The position numbers and the translations under genes are program-made. The notes beneath the pieces were generated by a model. That model saw only the letters and a program-made list of their open reading frames with translations. It was not told the DNA's origin and did not search any database. Positions 1 through 7,622 of a DNA stretch of 64,000 nt are shown piece by piece. Origin of the DNA: Streptomyces sp. NRRL S-337. Lineage in GTDB: Bacteria; Actinomycetota; Actinomycetes; Streptomycetales; Streptomycetaceae. The first letter of the stretch is position 1. Each line of letters starts with the position of its first letter. Location: assembly GCF_000720175.1 (NCBI RefSeq), contig NZ_JOIX01000039.1:1-64000 (forward strand), read 5' to 3'.

Positions 1-34
1 TGTTTGGGACTGCTGTCGCTTTACGTCCCAAACA
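1..34. repeat. Hairpin repeat, copy 1 (cut by window edge)
   Basis: An inverted repeat with arms TGTTTGGGAC and GTCCCAAACA encloses a 14-nt loop which, read on the minus strand, is GTAAAGCGACAGCA. The same loop occurs in the hairpins at 296-345 and 18618-18666, but with different stem sequences that still pair perfectly. The flank (CCGGCCCCTCCGGCCCG) also resembles the flanks of the other copies. The stem may extend left of the window. Function unknown. Confidence 0.8.
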
Positions 35-295
35 CCGGCCCCTCCGGCCCGTCCCCTCCCGTTGGGGGAGGGGGAAGAGGTGGGTGGGGGTGGGCGTTGG
101 GGGTACAAGGGGGTCTGCGGACCCGTAGGGGTGGGTCGAACAGATCCCGTAAGGGTCGCGAGGGCCCCCTGCGGGGCCACAACTGGGCGCGCCGGGGAAG
201 CTATTCCCGCTGACCGGCGACGGTCAGGTGTACGCGGCACAACGCGCGCCCCCACTTAGCCGCACACTCCCCCTACCGGGAGGGGACGGGCCGGA
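35..295. other. Gene-free GC-rich spacer
   Basis: No supportable gene is seen. The stretch has G-rich runs (GGGGGAGGGGG near 65-75), short G/C-rich palindromic segments and sequence similar to the flanks of the hairpin repeats on both sides. Reading frames through it have poor codon bias and are not convincing proteins. Confidence 0.6.
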
Positions 296-345
296 GGGGC
301 CGGTTGTGTGGACGTAGAGCGTCAGCAGTCCACACAACCGGCCCC
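296..345. repeat. Hairpin repeat, copy 2
   Basis: Perfect 18-bp arms (296-313 and 328-345) enclose the 14-nt loop GTAGAGCGTCAGCA. The inner stem is TGTGTGGAC/GTCCACACA, whereas copy 1 has TGTTTGGGAC/GTCCCAAACA, so paired bases have changed together. Downstream (about 410-437 and 463-489) are two copies of a CGGCGGGA..GCC..ACGTACG-like segment that also forms the outer arm of the element at 18441-18784. Confidence 0.85.
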
Positions 346-496
346 GGAGGCCCGTCACCGCACCCACAACAAACCCAGCCCACCGCAGGCGCAACGGCGA
401 ACAACACCCGCGGCGGGACGGCCAGCAACGTACGCGGCGCCGCAAAGCGCAACGGCGACCAAGCCCCGCGGCGGGAAAGCCAACTACGTGGGGGGA

Positions 497-1228
497 TCAA
501 ACATCCGTAAGGCGGACCCCCGCATGCGCCTTGTAGCGGCGGTTCACCGAGATCAGGTTCGCCACCAGCGACTCCACCTGGTGTGCGTTGCGCAGCCGGC
601 CCGCGAAGACGCCGCGCATGCCGGGGATGCGGGCGGCCAGGGCCTGGACCAGGTTCGTGTCGGCGCGGGACTCGCCGAGGACCATCACGTCGGTGTCGAT
701 CTGCTCGACCTCGGGGTCCTGGAGCAGCACCGCGGACAGGTGGTGGAAGGCCGCGGTGACCCGGGAGTCCGGCAGCAGCGCGGCGGCCTGTTCGGCCGCG
801 CTGCCTTCCTCCGGCTTCAGCGCGTAGGCGCCCTTCTTGTCGAAGCCCAGCGGGTTGACGCAGTCGATCACGAGCTTGCCGGCCAGCGGCTCGCGCAGGG
901 CCTGGAGCGTCTTGGCGTGGCCCTCCCACGGCACGGCGACGATCACCACGTCGCTGCGGCGCGCGCACTCCGCGTTCGCCGCGCCCTCGATGCCGAGGCC
1001 GAGTTCCGAGGCGGCGGTCTGTGCGCGCTCGGCGGCGCGGGAGCCGATGATCACCTTCTGGCCGGCCTTGGCGAGCCGGTAGGCCAGGCCGCGGCCCTGG
1101 TCACCGGTGCCGCCGAGGACACCGACCACGAGACCGGACACGTCCGGGAGGTCCCACGGGTCGCGCTGGAGGGCGGCCTTGGCGCGGGTCGCGGCGTTCG
1201 GGGACTGGGCATCGTCAGGAGTAGTCAT
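497..1228 (-). CDS. npdG: NADPH-dependent F420 reductase
   Basis: Predicted 243-aa cytoplasmic oxidoreductase that moves hydride between NADPH and coenzyme F420. After a ~30-residue N-terminal extension there is a Rossmann entry, VVGVLGGTGDQGRGLAYRLA (about residues 33-52), followed by an IGSRAAERA segment of the kind that reads the NADP 2'-phosphate. Further along are VIVAVPWEGH and LVIDCVNPLGFDKKG, all typical of the NpdG/Fno family. The ATG at 1228 has an AGGAT ribosome site about 11 nt upstream. It is a single gene following the repeat-rich window edge; the ABC operon on the same strand ends 79 bp upstream. The family call is confident; the physiological direction in Streptomyces (F420H2 supply) is inferred from the family. 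Confidence 0.9.
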   Translation of the reverse strand: MTTPDDAQSPNAATRAKAALQRDPWDLPDVSGLVVGVLGGTGDQGRGLAYRLAKAGQKVIIGSRAAERAQTAASELGLGIEGAANAECARRSDVVIVAVPWEGHAKTLQALREPLAGKLVIDCVNPLGFDKKGAYALKPEEGSAAEQAAALLPDSRVTAAFHHLSAVLLQDPEVEQIDTDVMVLGESRADTNLVQALAARIPGMRGVFAGRLRNAHQVESLVANLISVNRRYKAHAGVRLTDV

Positions 1229-1244
1229 GACAGCGATCCTGTCA
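1228..1244. promoter_or_regulatory. Inverted repeat at the npdG start codon
   Basis: TGACAG-N5-CTGTCA begins at the npdG ATG and covers its ribosome-binding region. It could be a repressor site or an mRNA hairpin that masks the start. No regulator is adjacent, so the role is a guess. Confidence 0.35.
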
Positions 1245-1306
1245 CGCGGGTGCGGCCGGGCGCGGGCCGGTGAGCGGGTGGTGCCGCGGTCGCCGGCCCG
1301 CCCGCG

Positions 1307-2182
1307 TCACGCCTTGACGCTGCCCTCCGTCAGCCCCGTGCGCCAGTACCGCTGCAGGACGGTCATCAGCACCATCAGCGGCACCACGGAGAGGAACGCG
1401 CCGCCCACTGTGTACTGGTAGAGCACCGGCTGCCGGTCCGCGTAGCCGGTCCAGCTGGTCAGGCCCAGCTGGATCGGGTAGAGGTCGGAGTCGGAGAGCA
1501 TGACCAGCGGCAGGAAGTAGTTGTTCCAGATGTGGACGAACTGGAAGAGGAAGACGGTGACCAGGGCCGGGGTCATCAGCCGCAGGCCCACGCCCGCGAA
1601 GATCCGGGCCTCTCCCGCGCCGTCGATCCGGGCCGCCTCCAGCAGCGAGTCGGGGACCGCGGCGGTCGCGTAGATCCGGCAGAGATAGACGCCGAACGGG
1701 CTGACCACGCTCGGGATCAGCACCGCCCAGTAGGTGTCGGCCAGGCCCATCGCGCTGAAGAGGAAGTAGAGCGGGAGGGCGAGCGCGGTGCCGGGGATGA
1801 GGACGCCGGCGAGGACGAGGTTGAAGACCGCCTCCCGGCCGGGGAAGGGGAATTTGGCCAGCGCGTAGCCGGCCGCGGCGGACAGCAGGGTGGCGCAGAC
1901 CGCGCCGATCCCGGCGTAGAGCAGGGAGTTGGCGAACCAGCGGGCGTAGATGCCGTGGTCGTAGGTGAGGACGTCGGCGAGGTGGCCGAGGGGGTCGGGG
2001 TGGCCGGCGAACCAGAAGCCGAAGGTGCCGAAGAGTTCGGCGCTGTTCTTGGTGGTGGAGACGACCAGCCAGTAGACGGGCACCAGGAAGTACAGCGCGG
2101 CGACGGTCAGCAGGGAGGCGGTGATGATCCGGTAGCGGACCGGCGGCAGGGTCGTCCGGGAGCGGACGGTGGGCCGGGTCAT
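1307..2182 (-). CDS. Carbohydrate ABC transporter permease (MalG type)
   Basis: 291-aa inner-membrane permease of the MalFG-type CUT1 family, last gene of the operon. About six membrane helices are visible, starting with IITASLLTVAALYFLVPVYW (about residues 19-38). The cytoplasmic coupling loop reads EAARIDGAGEARIF (about residues 190-203), the EAA motif that docks on the ATPase. The start at 2182 is chosen because its ATG overlaps the TGA of the preceding permease gene (ATGA), implying translational coupling. No ATPase gene is present in the operon; Streptomyces CUT1 systems commonly share the MsiK ATPase encoded elsewhere. The sialidase remnant and DapA/NanA-family gene nearby make a sialic-acid-type sugar a plausible substrate, but this is inference. 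Confidence 0.9.
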   Translation of the reverse strand: MTRPTVRSRTTLPPVRYRIITASLLTVAALYFLVPVYWLVVSTTKNSAELFGTFGFWFAGHPDPLGHLADVLTYDHGIYARWFANSLLYAGIGAVCATLLSAAAGYALAKFPFPGREAVFNLVLAGVLIPGTALALPLYFLFSAMGLADTYWAVLIPSVVSPFGVYLCRIYATAAVPDSLLEAARIDGAGEARIFAGVGLRLMTPALVTVFLFQFVHIWNNYFLPLVMLSDSDLYPIQLGLTSWTGYADRQPVLYQYTVGGAFLSVVPLMVLMTVLQRYWRTGLTEGSVKA

Positions 2183-3165
2183 CGGCGTCGCTCCTTCGCC
2201 CGTCCGCCGACCAGCCGCAGGAAGCCGAACGACAGCACGCACGCCACCAGCGCGAGCAGCACCGACTCGGCCGCCGCCACGTGCGGGTTGTTGCCGACGA
2301 ACGCCTCGCTGTAGGCGTGCAGGTTGGGGGTGAAGCCGGAGTCGATGGACGAGGCGAGCGGGCGCAGCACCATCGGCTCGGCGAACAGCTGGAGGGTGCC
2401 GATGATGCTGAAGACGGTGGTGAGGACGAGCGCGGGGCGGATGAGCGGGAGCTTGACGTGCCGGGCGACCTGCCAGGCGGAGGCGCCGTCGATCCGGGCC
2501 GCTTCGTACAGCTCGCCGGGTACGGACTTCAGCTGGGCGATCAGCACCAGCATGTTGTAGCCGGTGAACTGCCAGGTGACGATGTTGGCGATGGACCACA
2601 GGACGGTGCCGCGGGAGAGGAAGTCGACGTCCCAGCCGGCCGCGTCGGCGATCTTCACCAGCGGGCTGATGCCGGGGACGTAGAGGAAGCCCCAGAGGAT
2701 CGAGGCGATCACGCCGGGCACGCCGTAGGGCAGGAAGAAGGCGCTGCGGAAGAAGGCGATGCCGCGGGCGCCGGCGCTCTCCAGGAGCAGTGCGAGGGCG
2801 GTGGCGAGGGCGATCATCAGCGGGATCTGTACGGCGCCGAAGAGCAGCACCCGGCCGAAGCCGGCCAGGAACCGCTCGTCGGCGAGGGCGTGCGCGTAGT
2901 TGGCGAGGCCGGCGAACGCCTCGTGTTCGTTGCCGCCGAGGCCGAGCGGGCCGGTGCGTTCGGTGCGGTGCAGGCTCTGCTGGACGGCGTAGCCGATGGG
3001 CGCGACGAAGCAGAGGCCGAAGAGGGCGAGGAAGGGCAGGACGAAGGCGGCGGCGGCGCGGGCGTTGCGGGTCTCGGTGCGGGAGATCCGGCGTCGGCGG
3101 CGGCCGGGCGGGTCCGGCCGCCGGGCGGTGTCCGGCGCGGTGCGGCCCAGGGTGTCCCGGCTCAC
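2179..3165 (-). CDS. Carbohydrate ABC transporter permease (MalF type)
   Basis: 328-aa partner permease. A long basic N-terminus (RRRRRISRTETRNARA) precedes the first helix (AAAFVLPFLALFGLCFVAPI). The EAA loop reads YEAARIDGASAWQVARHVKLP (about residues 217-237), followed by IIGTLQLFAEPMV, typical of MalF-type subunits. The GTG start at 3165 overlaps the TGA of the solute-binding protein (GTGA), and the gene's own TGA overlaps the next ATG, so three cistrons are coupled without gaps. Together with the other permease it should form the membrane channel for the substrate delivered by the lipoprotein encoded upstream. Confidence 0.9.
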   Translation of the reverse strand: MSRDTLGRTAPDTARRPDPPGRRRRRISRTETRNARAAAAFVLPFLALFGLCFVAPIGYAVQQSLHRTERTGPLGLGGNEHEAFAGLANYAHALADERFLAGFGRVLLFGAVQIPLMIALATALALLLESAGARGIAFFRSAFFLPYGVPGVIASILWGFLYVPGISPLVKIADAAGWDVDFLSRGTVLWSIANIVTWQFTGYNMLVLIAQLKSVPGELYEAARIDGASAWQVARHVKLPLIRPALVLTTVFSIIGTLQLFAEPMVLRPLASSIDSGFTPNLHAYSEAFVGNNPHVAAAESVLLALVACVLSFGFLRLVGGRAKERRR

Positions 3166-4514
3166 CCGCCGCTCTCCACCTTCAGGCCCTTGCCCTGGAG
3201 GTCGGACAGCGTCTGGCGCTGCACCTTGGTGAGGGCCGCGCGGAACGAGCTGCCGTCGGCGAGGGCGTCGGTGAAGGCGTCGCCGAGCCGCTGGTAGAGG
3301 GTGTCCACGCCGGGGCCCCACCGCCAGCTGGTGTCGACGTGCGCACCGGCGTCGGCGAAGACCTTGCTGTACGCCTGGCCGCCGAAGAAGGCCCGGTCGG
3401 CGTCGAGGGCGTCGGTGGCGTAGCCCTGTTTGGCGCTGGGGAAGCCGTAGCCGCCGGCGATCAGGAGGGCGATCGACTCGGGGTCGGTGTTGAGCCAGAT
3501 CGCGAAGTCGAGGGCGTCCTTGGGGTAGCTCGCCTTGGCGAAGACGGCGGTGGTGGAGCCGCCCCAGTTGGCGAAGACCCGTTCGCCGGCCTTCCACTGG
3601 GGCAGCGGCGCGGCCCGCCATTTCCCCTTGGTGCCCGGTGCGTTGCCGACCAGCAGGGCGTCGCCCCAACTGGCGCCCACCCAGGCGGTGATGGCGCCGG
3701 TCTGAAGGTCCTTGTACCAGGCGTTCTGGCGGTCCGGGATGGTCTTGACGAGCTTCTGCTTGACCAGGGACTCCCAGTAGTCGGCGACCCGGCGGGTGGG
3801 TTCGTCATCGATGTGCACGATCCAGGTGTCGCCGTGGGTCGCGTACCACTTGGCGCCGGCCTGCCAGGCGAGGCCGGCGAAGCGGTTGCCGTTGGTGGGG
3901 GCGAAGGTCTCGATCCAGGCGCCCTTCTTGCGGATCACCTTGGCGGCGGCCTCGTACTCGTCCCACGTCCCAGGAGCCTTCAGGCCCCATTTGTCGAAGA
4001 GGTCCTGGCGGACGAACAGGCCCATCGGGCCGGAGGCCTGCGGGATGGCGTAGATGCCCTTGCCGAAGACGGACTGCTGCCACTGCCAGCCGAAGAACTT
4101 GTCCTTGTGGCGGGCGGCGCCGAGCGGGGCGAGGTCGAGCAGCCCGTTGTCGAGCAGGAAGCTGGGGACGACGGGGAACTCGATCTGGCCGAGGTCGGGC
4201 GGGTTGCCGGCCTTGACGGCGGCGTGCATCTTGGCGTACTGCTCCCCGTTGACGGCCGACACCTTCTCGACCTTGATCTGGACGTCGGGGTTCTTGCGGT
4301 TCCACAGGTCGACGGGTTTGTCGATGCCCGGCACCCAGGACCAGAAGGTCAGCGTGATCTTCTGGCCCTTCTTGCGCTCCCGGGGCGCGTCGGCGTCGCC
4401 GTCCCCGCCGTCGCCGCAGCCGGCGAGTGCGAGACCGGCGGCGAGCGCGGCCGCCCCGCCGAGGACCGTTCTGCGGGGCGTACGGGGCAGATGGGGCACG
4501 GGGTTGCGGGTCAT
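3162..4514 (-). CDS. Extracellular sugar-binding lipoprotein (ABC transporter)
   Basis: 450-aa cluster-1 solute-binding protein. The N-terminus has RTPRRTVLGGAAALAAGLALAGC: a twin-arginine-containing signal sequence ending in the lipobox LAGC, with the lipidated Cys at about residue 33, then a Gly/Asp-rich linker. The mature part starts with KITLTFWSWVPGIDKPVDLW and has NPDVQIKVEKV, as in SBP_bac_1 proteins. It should capture a carbohydrate outside the membrane and hand it to the two coupled permeases. The ATG overlaps the stop of the sialidase remnant (ATGA at 4511-4514). Substrate is not determined by sequence; sialic acid or a derivative is suggested by context. Confidence 0.88.
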   Translation of the reverse strand: MTRNPVPHLPRTPRRTVLGGAAALAAGLALAGCGDGGDGDADAPRERKKGQKITLTFWSWVPGIDKPVDLWNRKNPDVQIKVEKVSAVNGEQYAKMHAAVKAGNPPDLGQIEFPVVPSFLLDNGLLDLAPLGAARHKDKFFGWQWQQSVFGKGIYAIPQASGPMGLFVRQDLFDKWGLKAPGTWDEYEAAAKVIRKKGAWIETFAPTNGNRFAGLAWQAGAKWYATHGDTWIVHIDDEPTRRVADYWESLVKQKLVKTIPDRQNAWYKDLQTGAITAWVGASWGDALLVGNAPGTKGKWRAAPLPQWKAGERVFANWGGSTTAVFAKASYPKDALDFAIWLNTDPESIALLIAGGYGFPSAKQGYATDALDADRAFFGGQAYSKVFADAGAHVDTSWRWGPGVDTLYQRLGDAFTDALADGSSFRAALTKVQRQTLSDLQGKGLKVESGG

Positions 4515-4795
4515 GCCGGCTCCTCCACGGGGATGCGGCGGAAGGTGATCGTCGAGTACGCGCTGAAGTCGCCGGTCTCGTGGAGCAGTCCGGCGGTGTT
4601 TTGGTCCGGCGCGCGCCGGGTCATCAGGCGTTCGACCTGGTCGGTGGGGGCGCGGGGCGGGTTCCAGGTCGCGCCGTCGTCGTCGCCGTGCCGGAGCCGT
4701 ACGCGGCGGCCGTCGGCGGGCGGGTCAGCGGGGATCCGGAAGCTGGTGTACCGCTCGGTCCCGGCCCGGTACGGCACCGAGCTCTCGTACGCCAT
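4511..4795 (-). pseudogene. Internally deleted exo-sialidase remnant (94 aa, in frame)
   Basis: The 94-codon frame looks like the two ends of a bacterial sialidase joined together. Residues 2-20 (AYESSVPYRAGTERYTSFR, then IPA) match the N-terminal strand with the FRIPA arginine motif. RHGDDDGATW (about 34-43) is one Asp-box. The C-terminal third (TAGLLHETGDFSAYSTITF, then RRIP) is the typical last blade with a LxxETG motif. Real sialidases have some 350 or more residues, so most of the six-bladed propeller is gone, and the protein should not be catalytic. The frame is open and coupled to the downstream lipoprotein gene, so it may survive as a translational leader. A small functional protein cannot be excluded. 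Confidence 0.7.
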
Positions 4796-4821
4796 GGGTC
4801 ACCCCCAGAGGGCAGGGACGT

Positions 4822-4838
4822 AGGATGTCCCTTGTCCT
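4822..4838. promoter_or_regulatory. Probable GntR/FadR operator upstream of the ABC operon
   Basis: AGGATGTCCCTTGTCCT lies 27 bp upstream of the first operon gene. It matches 13 of 17 positions of the operator core AGGACATCCCACGTCCT found upstream of the DapA/NanA-family gene (5833-5857), and keeps both AGGA and GTCCT half-sites. The adjacent FadR-type regulator is the natural candidate to bind both. Confidence 0.6.
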
Positions 4839-4938
4839 GGGGACCATAGGGAGCGCCCAACTGACCGTCAAGGCAGCGCACATGACGCTTTTCCGTGTCG
4901 GCGACGGAACGGCTGACGGGGCGTGACATCGCGGTGAA

Positions 4939-4976
4939 CGGGCGGGCCCGGGACGGCGTCCCGCGTCGCCCGCCCG
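4939..4976. terminator. Hairpin downstream of the GntR gene
   Basis: Nested inverted repeat: outer arms CGGGCGGGC (4939-4947) and GCCCGCCCG (4968-4976), inner arms GGGAC/GTCCC. It sits just after the regulator's stop, where a factor-independent terminator would be expected; there is no clear T-run. Confidence 0.5.
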
Positions 4977-5003
4977 CACCACCGGGCCGGGCCCGCGCCT
5001 TCG

Positions 5004-5687
5004 CTACTCGGCCAGGCGGCGCCGGATGCCGTCGAAGTGCCGGTGCATGGCCTCCACGGCACGGTCGCCGTCACCGGCCTCCAACGCGTCGACGATCTCC
5101 TTGTGCTGGCGGTAGGTGAGCTCCGGGTCCGGGCGGTCGTCGGAGAGGTCCTCGCGCACCCGGCGCAGCGCCGCCCAGAAGGCGTCCAGCACCTCGCTCA
5201 GCAGGTGGTTGCCCATCGAGCGGTACAGGGCGAGGTGGAAGGCCCGGTCGGTGGCGCTTTGCACCATGCCACCGCGCGCCTCCTCCGCCATCCGCTGCAC
5301 CAGGCCCTTGAGGACGGTGAGGTCCTCGGCGGGCAGCCGGCGGGCGACGGCGGCGATCAGGCCGGCCTCCAGCGCCTCGCGGACCTCCATCAGCTCGTAC
5401 AGGCTCGGTTCGCCCTGGTGGTGGCGGACCGCGGCGCGGAAGGCGACCCCCTCGACGAACGGCTCCAGGGTGAGCGGGCCGACGTAGGTGCCGAAGCCGT
5501 GCCGGATCTCGACGATGCGCATGGCCTGCAGCGCCTTGAGCGCCTCGCGCACCGAGTTGCGGCTGACGTCGAGCAGGCCGACCAGTTCGGCCTCGGTGGG
5601 CAGCGGATCGCCCGGGACCAGTCTGCGGCGCAGGATCAACTGCTTGATCCGTCCCTGCACTTCCTCGGACATCGTCCCTCGTGCCAT
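5004..5687 (-). CDS. GntR/FadR-family transcriptional regulator
   Basis: 227-aa DNA-binding protein with an N-terminal winged helix (residues about 3-70: LPTEAELVGLLDVSRNSVRE, then ALKALQAMRIVEIRHGFGTYV) and an all-helical FCD ligand domain (about 80-220) with ELMEVREALE, DRAFHLALYR and the HKEIVDALEAGD segment. In this family Asp/His residues of the FCD domain bind a metal and a sugar-acid ligand. The start at 5687 is preferred over upstream alternatives because GGGAG lies 8 nt before it and homology starts there. It is encoded between the ABC operon and the aldolase gene, with similar operators before both, so it most likely represses the pathway until substrate is present. Confidence 0.88.
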   Translation of the reverse strand: MARGTMSEEVQGRIKQLILRRRLVPGDPLPTEAELVGLLDVSRNSVREALKALQAMRIVEIRHGFGTYVGPLTLEPFVEGVAFRAAVRHHQGEPSLYELMEVREALEAGLIAAVARRLPAEDLTVLKGLVQRMAEEARGGMVQSATDRAFHLALYRSMGNHLLSEVLDAFWAALRRVREDLSDDRPDPELTYRQHKEIVDALEAGDGDRAVEAMHRHFDGIRRRLAE

Positions 5688-5832
5688 GGCATTTCTCCCT
5701 CTCCCGCACGCACCGCTGCCGCGCCGCCGCCCCTCCCCCACGCTCTTGGGGAGCAGGGGGACCCCGTCCCGCCCGCCCCCGCCGGGGCCGCGGATCCTTC
5801 CGACCGCCTGTGAACAGGTCTATTGTGCTCCG

Positions 5833-5857
5833 ACATAGGACATCCCACGTCCTATGT
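5833..5857. promoter_or_regulatory. Perfect dyad operator upstream of the aldolase gene
   Basis: ACATAGGAC (5833-5841), a 7-bp spacer, and GTCCTATGT (5849-5857) form a perfect 9-bp inverted repeat in the divergent regulator/aldolase promoter. Its core recurs upstream of the transport operon (4822-4838). The size and symmetry suit a FadR-subfamily dimer. Confidence 0.75.
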
Positions 5858-5882
5858 GTTTCACGACCACCCGGAGCCCGCC

Positions 5883-6896
5883 ATGGCCCTGCCCACCCCC
5901 CTCCACGGCCCTCTCCACGGACCCCTCCACGGACCCCTTCGCGGCGTGATTCCCCCGGTCTGCACCCCGCTCGACCGGCGGGGCGAGGTCGACACCGCCT
6001 CCCTGACGCGCCTGGTGCACCACCTCCTCGCCGCCGGGGTGCACGGACTCTTCGCCCTCGGCTCCACCGGCGAGGTCGCCTACCTCACCGACCACCAACG
6101 GGCCACCGCCCTGGAGACCGTCATCAAGGCCGCGGACGGCCGGGTCCCGGTCCTCGCCGGCGTCATCGACACCACCACCCCCCGGGTCCTTGACCACGCC
6201 CGCGCCGCCGCCGCGCTCGGCGCCGATGCCCTGGTCGCCACCGCGCCCTTCTACACCCGCACCCACCCCCGGGAGATCGCCGCCCACTTCCGCCATCTGC
6301 GCACGGCCGTGGACCGCCCGCTGTTCGCCTACGACATCCCGATGGCCGTGCCCAGCAGGCTCACCCCCACCGTGGTGCGCGAGCTGGCCGAGGACGGCAC
6401 GCTGACCGGGCTGAAGGACAGCAGCGGCGACGAGGGCGCGCTGCGCCGGCTGCTCGTCGCACTCGGCGGCCGCGCCGGCCGGCACACCGGCCCGGCCCCC
6501 GGCTTCATCCTCCTCACCGGCTCCGAACTGACCGTGGACGGCGCCCTGTTGGCGGGCGCGGACGGCGTCGTCCCGGGGCTCGGCAACGTCGATCCGGCCG
6601 GCTACGTACGCCTCTACGAGGCGGCGCGGGCCGGCGACTGGGAGCGCGCGGCCGCCGAACAGGAGCGCCTGGTCGCGCTGTTCGGGATGGTCGACGCCGG
6701 CCCGGAGGCCGAGATGGGCCGCAGTTCCTCGGCGCTCGGCGCCTTCAAGGCGGCACTGCGGCTCCTGGGCGTCATCGAGCACGGCGCCACCGCCTTCCCC
6801 CAGCTGCCGTTGAGCGAGGAGTCCGTCCGGGAGGTAGGACGTCGGCTGACGGTCGCCGGTCTGGAACCGGTGGCCCGTACGGGTGACATCGGTTGA
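5883..6896 (+). CDS. Dihydrodipicolinate synthase / N-acetylneuraminate lyase family aldolase
   Basis: 337-aa class I aldolase of the DapA/NanA superfamily (TIM barrel, Schiff-base Lys). Visible motifs are GVIPPVCTPL, the substrate-carboxylate loop LGSTGEVAYLT, YDIPMAVPSRLT with the conserved Tyr, and the Schiff-base LKDSSGD segment (Lys at about residue 178). ATG 5883 with GGAG upstream is preferred. The first residues contain a tandem HGPLHGPLHGPLRG repeat encoded by near-identical 12-bp units, a local expansion before the barrel. Context with a sialidase remnant, sugar ABC operon and FadR regulator argues for a sugar-acid lyase rather than lysine biosynthesis. The exact substrate is not settled. 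Confidence 0.85.
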   Translation: MALPTPLHGPLHGPLHGPLRGVIPPVCTPLDRRGEVDTASLTRLVHHLLAAGVHGLFALGSTGEVAYLTDHQRATALETVIKAADGRVPVLAGVIDTTTPRVLDHARAAAALGADALVATAPFYTRTHPREIAAHFRHLRTAVDRPLFAYDIPMAVPSRLTPTVVRELAEDGTLTGLKDSSGDEGALRRLLVALGGRAGRHTGPAPGFILLTGSELTVDGALLAGADGVVPGLGNVDPAGYVRLYEAARAGDWERAAAEQERLVALFGMVDAGPEAEMGRSSSALGAFKAALRLLGVIEHGATAFPQLPLSEESVREVGRRLTVAGLEPVARTGDIG

Positions 6897-6938
6897 AAGA
6901 ACAACGAGGTGCCGGGGCGCTGCGGCAGGATCCTGGCC

Positions 6939-7622
6939 ATGGATGCCGTACGGGTCGCCCTGCTGCGTGAGGTGCTCGCCGGGACCGAGTGGATCCAGGC
7001 CACCCGGCGGTTCGCGGGGTCACTGCGCACCGCCGTCGCCCCGCACGGCGGCGGACTGCTGCTGGTCGGCGGTGCGGGGTACGAGCCCTGGCATCTGGCC
7101 GCCCATCTGGACGACGAGGCCGCCTGGTCGGGGCTGCCGGAGCTGTCGCCGACCCTGGTGCGGCACCGCGTTCCCGCCGGCGCCCCGGCCCATCTGGCCG
7201 TCGGGCCGGGCCGGCTGGCCGCGGCCGGGCGGGGCGAGACCCTGCTGGTCGTCGCGCCCGAGCAGCCGGGCGCCGAGCTGCTGGAACGGGTGCACGACGC
7301 CCGCCGCAACGGTGCCACGGTGCTCGCCCTGGACGGCGGCGACCGCGATCTGCACGCGCTCGCGCACGACGCCCTGACCGCGTCGGCGCCCCCGCCCGAC
7401 GTCGACCCCGACAGCGACCCCGACGGCACCCCCGGCACCGGCCCCGGCCCCGATCCCGAGGACGTCGCCTCCCAGGGCCTCGACCTCGATACGGTCCAGC
7501 ACCTGGTGAGCGCGGCCGCCGGCGAGAACAGCCTGCCCGCACCCCGCGGCCGCCGCCGCTTCCGGGACCGCCTGGCCCGGCTCGCCGACGAACTGACCGC
7601 TCCCCCGCCACCGCGCTGGTAG
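6939..7622 (+). CDS. Conserved actinobacterial protein of unknown function
   Basis: 227-aa protein with no recognised catalytic motif. The first half (about 1-150) has alternating hydrophobic strands and Gly turns (GGGLLLVGGAGYEPWHLAAHL, shortened here; TLLVVAPEQPGAELLERVHDA; GATVLALDGGDRDL) resembling a Rossmann-like or sugar-isomerase-type alpha/beta fold. It is followed by an Asp/Pro/Gly-rich linker (about 160-180) and a basic helical tail (RGRRRFRDRLARLADEL). ATG 6939 is chosen over one 30 nt upstream because the folded region starts there. It is transcribed toward the short gene at 7890 and is separated from the aldolase by 42 bp, so it could be co-transcribed with it. Confidence 0.6.
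   Translation: MDAVRVALLREVLAGTEWIQATRRFAGSLRTAVAPHGGGLLLVGGAGYEPWHLAAHLDDEAAWSGLPELSPTLVRHRVPAGAPAHLAVGPGRLAAAGRGETLLVVAPEQPGAELLERVHDARRNGATVLALDGGDRDLHALAHDALTASAPPPDVDPDSDPDGTPGTGPGPDPEDVASQGLDLDTVQHLVSAAAGENSLPAPRGRRRFRDRLARLADELTAPPPPRW

Noticed and set aside
2790..4823. 677-codon plus-strand open frame opposite the ABC operon
   Set aside because: It is antisense to well-supported permease and binding-protein genes, is Arg/Gly/Ala-rich and has no motif. Long antisense frames are normal in DNA of this GC content.
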